From NCBI GenBank assembly GCA_038214135.1, contig JBBQSD010000063.1, forward strand, positions 1 through 32,826: a stretch of 32,826 nucleotides of DNA, read 5' to 3'. The translations under genes were made by a program, and so were the position numbers. This document shows, in pieces, positions 22,695 through 30,300 of the stretch; positions within the stretch are counted from its first letter, which is position 1; the number at the start of each line of letters is the position of its first letter. The DNA comes from JANLSE01 sp038214135 (GTDB taxonomy: Bacteria; Chloroflexota; Chloroflexia; Chloroflexales; Roseiflexaceae). The notes below the pieces were generated by a model. The model had not been told where the DNA came from. It did no database searches and was given only the letters and a program-made list of their open reading frames with translations.

Positions 22695-24956
22695 TTATGG
22701 TACGACGACCAGCGACAGATACGTATCGACACGATCTATTGGACCAAGCGTGGCGGTATAGGTTGTTGCTGCGGCAGGGGTGACAATCGTGCGTTGTGCC
22801 CTATCGGCGCTATCTGCCCAGGAACTGAAACCCATAAACACGTTATTGGCCCCAAATTGTGGTTGGACGAGCACGTCCAAGCCATAGTTCTCCCAAGAGA
22901 CTATCGTCTGCGGCGTTGTTAAGGTCAGCCCATTGACCTGAATCTTCAACCCTGCCGGAATGGTCACGAACGTCAGATTGACTTTGGATGGCAGGAAATT
23001 GCGTATCACGGTTGCACTACCACCACCCAGATCCGTCGCGGTCAGCCGAATCTCCAGGTAACTATTATTGGCCGCGTCCAGATCCTCGGGAGCGGGAGCA
23101 GTAAACGTGAGATTGTTGCCATTCTGTGGCCCAAACCATGGGTGGGTGTGCTCGCCAATCTGTCCAGCACGATGGTGCCGCAGTACCTCCCATCGCAGCG
23201 CCGTATCCGGTATGGTCCCATCTTCCGCATCGTTCGCACTGCCTTGCAGGGTGATCGTCTGCCCCACACGGAAGGTGGCGCCAACCGCAGGCCCAGTAAT
23301 CGTCACCACGGGCGGCGTATTGCCGGTGTCGATCCGCACGGTGGCCGTGTTTAGCGAGATTGCATTATTACTATCACGAACTTGCAGGGTGGCGTTGAAC
23401 ACGCCATCATTTGGGTAGGTATAGCTGGTCGTCGGTATTGTGGTGGTGCGTGTGTCACCATTGCCAAAGCTCCATAGATAAGTCAGGCTATCGCCATCCA
23501 AGTCGCTGCTGGCCGTTCCATCGAAGGTGACAGCACGTGATCCGAACAGCGGATTTGCGCTCATTGCCGCCGTTGGCGCACGATTGCTACCATTGCTCAG
23601 GCTGATTCGAAAAATGCCGCTGGTGTTGATACTGGCAAAATACAGTGCGGTGCCATTTGGTGCAGGCCCGAAGGTAATGTCAACAATACTCTTAATACTT
23701 GTCGATGGTTCATCATTTGCGAAGATCGTACGATCACTGATCGCTGGGGCATTCGCATCGATCATAAAGATCTTGCCACATACATAATCGGCAAACAGAT
23801 ACTTGCCCGTATACGCTGCTGGCCAGGCTCCCGCAGGAACGAATGCACCGCCCGTGATCGATCCACAGCCAACAGTATCTGGGTCGATGGCTCCATCATT
23901 ATGGTGGTACATATGGATGGGGTTGCGCTCCAACCCAACTGGATTGGGGCAGGGTGTGTTTGTGCCAAGCAGGTTCAGGCCCTCGCAGGTATTCCAGCGA
24001 TAATCCGCTCCTGCCGTGCCATCGTTGATCTCCTCCCATGTGTCTGCGCCAACATCATCAATAAAGAACCGCACAGCCGGTGCTGCGACATTCGGGTCAA
24101 AGGCGATGCGAAAAGGGTTCCGCAACCCCCAGGCAAATGTTTCCTGGCAGGGCGTTGAGGCTGGTGTGCCAAGCGGGCCGCGCCCGTCAATAGCGCAGAT
24201 TGTCCCGGTTGCACGGAAGGGGTTGCTATCTGGAATGCGCTGCTGCGGCGTCAGATCAGGGTCGGGCGTAATCCGCAGAACCTTGCCAAGCAGAATATTC
24301 TGATCGCGCGATGCATCATTGGAGTTGTCGCAGCTATTGACGCCGCCATTGTAATCGCAGCCGCCATCACCGATGGTGATATACAGATAGCCGTCGGTGC
24401 CAAACTGCAGTGTGCCACCATTATGATGGCCACCCGGCGAAGGGATATTATCGACCAGTATGCGCTCGCTAAGTGGGTTGATCTGATTATTGTTTTCCAG
24501 CGTAAAGCGAACCACGCGATTTACGGGAGTATCGGCAGTAGTCGCTTGGTCGAAGCGCAATTGGCAGCGATTAGGGTTATTGGCAGCAAGACCGCGATCC
24601 CAGGTATAGTACAGATACAGATAACGATTCGTGGCGAAGTTCGGGTCGGCTGCAACGCCAAGCAGGCCACGCTCAGTCTCGGTGCAGATCCGCGCAGAAA
24701 GGTCGATCGCCGGAGTCGGCAGCAGCGTCGGATTACCATTGCTCATGGTGGCAACATCAAGTTCGCCGGTCTTGTTGGTGACGAACATTATGCTGCCATC
24801 CGGCGCAAAAGCGATATCGGTTGGGCTGCCCACACTGAACAGCGCGAGTGGTGCCTCGAATTCAGGTGGTACAGCGGCCTGAGCCGGTAGTGTCAACAGC
24901 CCAGCGGTCACAAGTGCCAACAGGCACAGTGCGGATAGCGCACGAGTCAGACGCAT
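22695..24956 (-). CDS. Secreted PQQ-type glucose/sorbosone dehydrogenase with PKD domain
   Basis: 753 aa. Signal peptide at 1-28 (LALVTAGLLTLPAQAA). A six-bladed beta-propeller of the soluble aldose-sugar dehydrogenase family spans about 35-450. ERGLLGVAADPNF, GGHHNGGTLQFGTDGYLYITIGDGG-type segment (H177-H178 probable catalytic base region), FAWGLRNPFRIAFD and GADYRWNTCEG are all family landmarks. A PKD domain follows (about 458-543, with the core YLWSFGNGDTRT). A third beta module with TPPVVTITGPAVGATFRVGQ and a C-terminal sheet domain complete it. PQQ-dependent oxidation of extracellular aldoses is predicted. No PQQ biosynthesis gene is present here, so the cofactor could be imported, or the enzyme could be a non-catalytic sugar binder. 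AAGGA precedes the ATG. Confidence 0.9.
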   Translation of the reverse strand: MRLTRALSALCLLALVTAGLLTLPAQAAVPPEFEAPLALFSVGSPTDIAFAPDGSIMFVTNKTGELDVATMSNGNPTLLPTPAIDLSARICTETERGLLGVAADPNFATNRYLYLYYTWDRGLAANNPNRCQLRFDQATTADTPVNRVVRFTLENNNQINPLSERILVDNIPSPGGHHNGGTLQFGTDGYLYITIGDGGCDYNGGVNSCDNSNDASRDQNILLGKVLRITPDPDLTPQQRIPDSNPFRATGTICAIDGRGPLGTPASTPCQETFAWGLRNPFRIAFDPNVAAPAVRFFIDDVGADTWEEINDGTAGADYRWNTCEGLNLLGTNTPCPNPVGLERNPIHMYHHNDGAIDPDTVGCGSITGGAFVPAGAWPAAYTGKYLFADYVCGKIFMIDANAPAISDRTIFANDEPSTSIKSIVDITFGPAPNGTALYFASINTSGIFRISLSNGSNRAPTAAMSANPLFGSRAVTFDGTASSDLDGDSLTYLWSFGNGDTRTTTIPTTSYTYPNDGVFNATLQVRDSNNAISLNTATVRIDTGNTPPVVTITGPAVGATFRVGQTITLQGSANDAEDGTIPDTALRWEVLRHHRAGQIGEHTHPWFGPQNGNNLTFTAPAPEDLDAANNSYLEIRLTATDLGGGSATVIRNFLPSKVNLTFVTIPAGLKIQVNGLTLTTPQTIVSWENYGLDVLVQPQFGANNVFMGFSSWADSADRAQRTIVTPAAATTYTATLGPIDRVDTYLSLVVVP

Positions 24957-25152
24957 AGTTCTATCCTTCTGTTGTTCATCATAATTCGCAGCGCGCGGTA
25001 TATCGCGCCAGTACGATCCATCAGACGAAGATGAAAGTGCTATGAGGTGAGGAATGTGATGGTAAGACGTACATGTAGTATAGGGGATGTATCAGGGATT
25101 GACTACATTTTGGGGATGATAATGACAGTATGTTCAGCTCAACCGTTGGGCT

Positions 25153-25180
25153 GTGGAGACGCAACATCTTGCGTCTCTAC
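25153..25180. repeat. GAGACGCAA-CATC-TTGCGTCTC palindromic repeat
   Basis: Perfect 9-bp arms (25156-25164, 25169-25177) extend to 12 bp with one G/T pairing. This palindrome type is very common between genes of filamentous cyanobacteria and Chloroflexota and is probably a mobile or REP-like element. It could act as a transcript-stabilising hairpin after proA. Confidence 0.8.
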
Positions 25181-25213
25181 GGCGGTTGCATCTCTACTGC
25201 CCGACGAGGTACC

Positions 25214-25236
25214 AATAATCTGCGAAATCTGTGGAT
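25214..25236 (+). repeat. Dispersed ATCTGC-type intergenic repeat
   Basis: AATAATCTGCGAAATCTGTG followed by GAT, a member of the family seen at 19366-19400 and 22654-22684. It lies 18 nt from the proA stop. Confidence 0.6.
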
Positions 25237-25253
25237 ATGCTTATCTTCTCGTG

Positions 25254-26522
25254 TTATGGTCGCGTCTGGCCGTTGCCTTCCACAACCCATTTATAGGTTG
25301 TCAGTTCACGCAATGCCATCGGGCCACGGGCATGCAACTTCTGCGTGCTCACGGCAATCTCGGCACCCAGGCCCAACTGCGCTCCATCGTTGAAGCGCGT
25401 TGAGGCATTCACAAACACCGCCGCTGAGTCAACCGCTGCAACAAAGGCATCGGCGGTGGTCGTATCCTCGGTGATAATTGCGTCAGAATGATCGCCATGT
25501 TCGGCAATATGGTCGAGCGCGTCATCAAGGCTATCGACAACGCGGATCGATAATATCAGCGCCATGAACTCTGTTCCAAAATCGCTTGGTTTTGCCGAAA
25601 CGATTTTTTGATCGCTGAATCCGACCGATTGTAGTATTGCCAGTGAGCGCTCATCGCAGCGCAGTTCAACTCCAGCAGCCAGCATATCGCGGGCCGCTTC
25701 GGGCAGAATCTGTTCGGCAATCGAGTGATGGACAAGCAATGTATCCAGGGAATTGCACACACTTGGCCGCTGGACTTTGCCATTATGCAGGATCGGCACG
25801 ACTTTCGTGAGATCAGCGGCGGCATCGACATACAGATGGCAGACGCCAATTCCGCCAACAATCACCGGAATTGTCGCATTCTCAACACAGAAACGATGGA
25901 GTGCCGCGCCGCCCCGTGGAATAATCACACTCACATAGCGATCAAGCTTGAGCAGCCGCTCAACCAGCCCACGGTCGGGGTCATCGATCACCTGCACACT
26001 ATCGGCAGGCAGGCCAGCTTCGGCAATCGCCTGCTGAATGACACGAACAATTGCGGCACACGAACGAGCAATCTCTTTGCCACCGCGCAGAATGGCTGCA
26101 TTGCCAGATTTGAGGCACAGAGCGGCAACATCAACGGTGACATTCGGGCGAGCCTCATAGATAACACCAACCACGCCAAATGGAACCCGCCGCTTGTGAA
26201 CCCGCAATCCATTGGTCAGCAGCGTCGCATCAAAGCGCTCACCAACGGGATCGGGCAGGTGTATGACAGTGCGAACATCGTTGGCAATCGCCACCAGCCG
26301 CTGTTCATTCAGCAGCATGCGATCAAGCAGCGATGCGCTCGTTCCAGCATCACGGGCCCGTCCCAAATCCTCGGCATTCGCATCAAGGATTGCAGCGCTG
26401 CTGGTGATTAATGCATCGGCGAGTGCGGCCAATGCGATCCGCTTCTGCTCGGTCGTCGTGATGCCAAGTGTACGGCTCGCAGATCGTGCGCGGCGGCCCA
26501 TCTGCTCGATATCAATTGCCAT
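25254..26522 (-). CDS. proA: Gamma-glutamyl phosphate reductase
   Basis: 422 aa, the normal ProA length. It reduces gamma-glutamyl phosphate to glutamate semialdehyde with NADPH in proline synthesis, in the cytoplasm. The ATG at 26522 is used (GGAG upstream; aligns with the family N-terminus, IDIEQMGRRARSASR). Landmarks are RRVPFGVVGVIYEARPNVTVD (111-131 region), LRGGKE, IPRGGAAL, the catalytic C256 in QRPSVCNSLDTLLVH, and FNDGAQLGLGAEIAVSTQK near the end, with HARGPMALREL. It starts 4 nt after the stop of the exonuclease gene and so is co-transcribed with it. The usual partner proB is not in the window. Confidence 0.97.
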   Translation of the reverse strand: MAIDIEQMGRRARSASRTLGITTTEQKRIALAALADALITSSAAILDANAEDLGRARDAGTSASLLDRMLLNEQRLVAIANDVRTVIHLPDPVGERFDATLLTNGLRVHKRRVPFGVVGVIYEARPNVTVDVAALCLKSGNAAILRGGKEIARSCAAIVRVIQQAIAEAGLPADSVQVIDDPDRGLVERLLKLDRYVSVIIPRGGAALHRFCVENATIPVIVGGIGVCHLYVDAAADLTKVVPILHNGKVQRPSVCNSLDTLLVHHSIAEQILPEAARDMLAAGVELRCDERSLAILQSVGFSDQKIVSAKPSDFGTEFMALILSIRVVDSLDDALDHIAEHGDHSDAIITEDTTTADAFVAAVDSAAVFVNASTRFNDGAQLGLGAEIAVSTQKLHARGPMALRELTTYKWVVEGNGQTRP

Positions 26523-26526
26523 GATG

Positions 26527-27096
26527 CTACTCCTGCCCGCCCGACATGAGATTCTCGGCAAGCATATTGCAGAATAGTGCCCCTTGCTCAATCGCATCTT
26601 CAAGCGCTAAATGCGTGTGACGGCGCGTGTCGAACCAATGCCGCGGCATCGCACGTTTGGTTGTGTCGCTAAAATCCGTCTTCAATAAGGCCATGGCATA
26701 GCTCTTCACATCGAGTGCTGCATGTGAAAAGGGGCTTTCACCAGCAAATCGCATTAAGTACCAATAGACGAATGTAAAATCGAAGCCTGCTGGGTAGGCA
26801 ACAAAGACAGGCCTTCCTGGGAGGGCTTTCAGCCACGTACAGTAGCGCGCCATTGCCAAAGCAGGTTGCTCAAGGTTCCGCCGACACGCATCCCACGCCT
26901 CGGGTTGGGTTTGCCACCAGGCCATCGTACGCGGCTCGCCCGTCGCGCCAGGGAGGGTCTCTAGATTTGCAGAGAAGACACTCACAATCGTCTTGTTTGG
27001 CAAATAAGCTGCCGACCCGATGCTCAGCATCGAGTGTGGTCCAGGGATTGGACCATCCGCCTCCACATCAGTACTGACATAGATCTCGCTGACCAT
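26527..27096 (-). CDS. DEDDh-type 3'-5' exonuclease-like protein
   Basis: 189 aa from ATG 27096, with GAGGAA upstream; the reading to 27153 would run through the promoter. The exonuclease motifs are D10-x-E12 (STDVEADG), the second aspartate in PAGFDFTFVYW, and the HLALEDA motif supplying His and the last Asp. It is a compact, single-domain cytoplasmic protein resembling bacterial 3'-5' exoribonuclease-like proteins of this size. Whether it acts on RNA or DNA cannot be told. It is the first gene of a two-gene operon with proA; no functional link to proline synthesis is obvious. Confidence 0.85.
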   Translation of the reverse strand: MVSEIYVSTDVEADGPIPGPHSMLSIGSAAYLPNKTIVSVFSANLETLPGATGEPRTMAWWQTQPEAWDACRRNLEQPALAMARYCTWLKALPGRPVFVAYPAGFDFTFVYWYLMRFAGESPFSHAALDVKSYAMALLKTDFSDTTKRAMPRHWFDTRRHTHLALEDAIEQGALFCNMLAENLMSGGQE

Positions 27097-27124
27097 CACA
27101 CATTCCTCTTCTGATTGCACCATC

Positions 27125-27153
27125 ATGATGATGCTCAATGGCGCTTCTGTCAA
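27125..27153 (-). promoter_or_regulatory. Putative promoter of the exonuclease-proA operon
   Basis: On the minus strand a perfect TTGACA (complement of 27148-27153) is followed after 17 nt by CATCAT (complement of 27125-27130, 4 of 6 to consensus), about 29 nt before the ATG at 27096. Confidence 0.45.
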
Positions 27154-27204
27154 CTATTATCAACTATGTTACCGTCTTGGATCGCTTCCTAAACCCATCG
27201 CCTC

Positions 27205-27233
27205 TTGCAAGGGCTTGACGCCTGCGCTATAAT
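27205..27233 (+). promoter_or_regulatory. Promoter of the TPR/Roadblock operon
   Basis: TTGCAA (27205-27210) and a perfect TATAAT (27228-27233) are 17 nt apart. Transcription is expected to begin at about 27240, giving a leader of about 111 nt before the ATG at 27352. Confidence 0.75.
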
Positions 27234-27240
27234 GCCCTGT

Positions 27241-27351
27241 AGCTTTACGCATTATGGGGCGATCTAACGCCTGTGGGGAAGCAAGAGACACCTCCGGCCG
27301 TAAAGGATTCCCCCATAGCCTCGGCGCCCAGCACACCAGGAGGATCACGAG
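27241..27351 (+). promoter_or_regulatory. Structured 5' leader with pseudoknot potential and occludable ribosome site
   Basis: The leader begins at the predicted transcription start. CTTTACG (27243-27249) pairs perfectly with CGTAAAG (27299-27305). Inside it GGCG (27258-27261) can pair with CGCC (27268-27271). TATGGGG (27253-27259) pairs perfectly with CCCCATA (27311-27317) across the first stem, a pseudoknot arrangement. GGGGAA (27275-27280) competes for TTCCCC (27308-27313). CCTCC (27291-27295) is complementary to the GGAGG of the strong ribosome site AGGAGG (27338-27343). The pairings are seen in the sequence; a regulatory function is inferred. I do not recognise a known riboswitch class. 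Confidence 0.5.
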
Positions 27352-30300
27352 ATGGCACGTGTGAGCCTGCGAGCGGCCTGCGATCAAGCCCGGCAGTGGC
27401 TCGAAAGTAATGATCTGGAACGGGCCATCGGCCTTTGCGAGCATATCCTCCGAGAATCTCCAGGTAATCTGGAGGCGTATCGAATACTTGGTGAGGCCTG
27501 CCTTGCAAATCGCCAACTCGATCGCGCCCAAGAGGCGTTTGAGCGAGTACTGCGCTCCGATCCCGAGAGCATCCCTGCCCATGTAGGTCTTGGCATTACT
27601 TTTGAGCGGCGTGGAAAGCTTGATCGAGCTGTCCAAGAGTTCGAGCAAGCACTCGAAATCAAACCGGATATGCCAGAACTGCGCAGCCAATTGTTGCGGC
27701 TGTACAGTGATGGTGGTATCGAGAATGCTCAGTTACGGCTCAGTCGAGCTGGGTTGGCGCGTCTGTATGCCAAAGGCCAGATGTTGCCTCAGGCAATTGC
27801 CGAACTGCGTCATGTGATTGGCGAACAGCCCAATCGCTATGATGCCAAGGTTGCTCTTGCCGAGATACTCTGGCGCGATGAACAAGAGGCAGCAGCAGCG
27901 AGTTTGTGCCGCAAGCTGGTTGGTGAGCGTGCCGAGCTGCTGAAGGCACAGCTATTGCTTGGCTATATCGATCTCAGCGCTGGACGCCCAAGTGGTGAAC
28001 AACACTGGCGTGCTGCTGCTGCGATTGATCCCGATCTTGCAGTAGCGCGTGCGCTGTTTGATCCATTACCACCAATTGTGATCGATCCCCCGCAGATCAA
28101 TGCCTGGGATGAATTGGCCTGGCAACGCCAGCGCGATGAGCTTGAGCAGATCGCGGCGACACGACCAATGCAAGCTGTGGTTCCTGCACCGCTCCCGCCA
28201 GAGCCACAGGAATTTATTCCTGGTGCCTCCTTTTTTGCAAGCCGCACAGCAGCTCCGTCATTCGATCCAGCAGGAAGCGATGATTTCCTGGCTAGTTTGC
28301 TTGATCTGGCAACGCCAAGCGCTCCGGCTGCAAAACCAGCTGTCGCTGCAGCTCCGGTTTCTGTGCCCAATGAAGATCTTGGGCTAGATGCCGATATGCA
28401 ACCCTTCTCGCTCAGCGAACTTGGGCTTACTGAGGATGAACTGGCGGGCTTGAATCCAATTGTGGCTCCGCCTGTTCCACCAACCAGATCAACTCCTGCT
28501 GATGTGCGTCCGGCAGCAGTAACGCCAGTAGCTAATACTGCCACTCCACCACCTGTTGTTCGTCCAGCGCTTCAGGTATCACCACCCGCTCCGGATCCAG
28601 TGAGCGATGATGATGATCTGATTGCCTTTTCGCTGAATAGCCTGGATGAGGATGCCCCCACTCCAGCTGTATCACCAAGCTCACCCGCAGATGAATATGA
28701 TGATCTGAACGATATTGGCGCATTCTCACTTTCTGCACCATCCAACTCATCGACAGACGAAGACGATGATTTGAATGATATCGATGCCTTCTCGTTTGGG
28801 GCGCTGGATGATCAACCCGTTCCGCCACCTGCGCCACCAACGGTGTCGGCACCAGTTCAGCCTACACGAACTTCCCAACCGATCCCAGAACCAGATTTGG
28901 ACGACCTGGGGTTGGGCGATATGCAGCCATTTTCACTCGCTGATCTGGGCTTGAGCGATGAAGAGATTGCTGGACTGGAAAGCATCGACACAGGAATCGA
29001 TACTAATCGGCGGGCCTCGGCTCCAAATCAGCCGATAGCACCTGTCGATGACTATAGCGATTTGCCGGTCGATCTCCTGCCATTCTCCATGGATGCGCTT
29101 GACCAATCAAGTAGCCGAGATAGTGATTTGGGTGGCCTACCATCATCGCTTCAGCCATTCTCAATTGATGAACCATCTGGAATGCAACGTCCGCGAGTCT
29201 CCGGGTTAACACCCGATCTGGGCAGTGAGGCGGGCGATGATGATGAGGAGAATACACGCTCGCAACGTGGCTTTAGCTGGCAGCAGCCATCAACCAAGCC
29301 AGAAACGAACTTTGCGAGTTCGATCCGCCAGCCTGAGTCGCCAACGGAACGAACACTCTTCAATAAGCTCAAGCAGATGCGTGAGACAAGGCCGATTCAG
29401 CCAGCGGATGAGCCTCCAGAGGTCACGCTGAGTGCGGATGAACATCTTGGCCTGTTTTCACTCGATGATGTTCCACTCAACGATCCGACTACTCCGGCTG
29501 CGTCATCACTCCCGCAGATCAGCGGAATTGCTCGCCGTGAGGGTACGTCGGTCTTTTCTTCGCCTGTGCCGCAAACGCCATTGCCACCGCTCGCGTCGAA
29601 GCCACAACCGCCAATTTCGGCTGTGCCGCCAACCAGCAGTGTGCCGAAGCCACAACCGCCAGTTCCCGTTGTTGTGCCGCCAACACCTCCGGTCACTGAT
29701 TCTAGCGATAATATCCATGGAACAATAGCAGCTGGCGATTTGGAGCCGTTCTCGCTGGAGGAACTTGGCCTCTCTAGTGAGGAAATCGCAGCCCTTGGTT
29801 TAGGTGAGGCCGCACCTCCGCCGATCAGGACGCCTGAACCAGAGCCAACGATAAGCGAGCCAGCCCCAACGGCCCAGCACGAGCATGTGGAAATTAATAT
29901 GGATCTGGATGTGCAGGGTGCGTTGGCCGCAGGTGAGGTGCAACCGTTCTCATTTGCCGATCTTGGGCTTACTGATGAGGAGCTTGCAGCTCTTGGCCTG
30001 AGTGAGGCACCAAGCGCTCCTGTTGAACCAGAGCCAACGGTCGTCGAGCCTGGTCCAATGGCCCAGCATGAGCATGTGGAGATCAATACGGATCTGGATG
30101 TGCAGGGTGCTTTGGCATCAGGCGAGGTGCAGCCGTTCTCATTTGCCGATCTAGGGCTCTCCGATGAGGAGATCGCCGCCCTTGGCCTTGGTGATGCACC
30201 AAACGTTGCTGCTACACCAAAGCCAGAGCCAACGGTCGCAGAACCCACTCCAATGGCGCAGCACGAGCATGTGGAGATCGATACCGATCTGGATGTGCAG

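Larger units (their letters stand above)
24957..25253. other. Intergenic region before the sugar dehydrogenase gene
   Basis: 297 nt without a supported gene. It carries the GAGACGCAA hairpin (25153-25180) and an ATCTGC repeat (25214-25236), both between the dehydrogenase start and the proA stop. The dehydrogenase promoter must lie here; no convincing pair of hexamers was identified. Confidence 0.5.

Noticed and set aside
27215..27233. TTGACG (27215) paired with TATAAT (27228)
   Set aside because: Only 7 nt apart, too close for a sigma-70 promoter; TTGCAA at 27205 has the correct 17-nt spacing.
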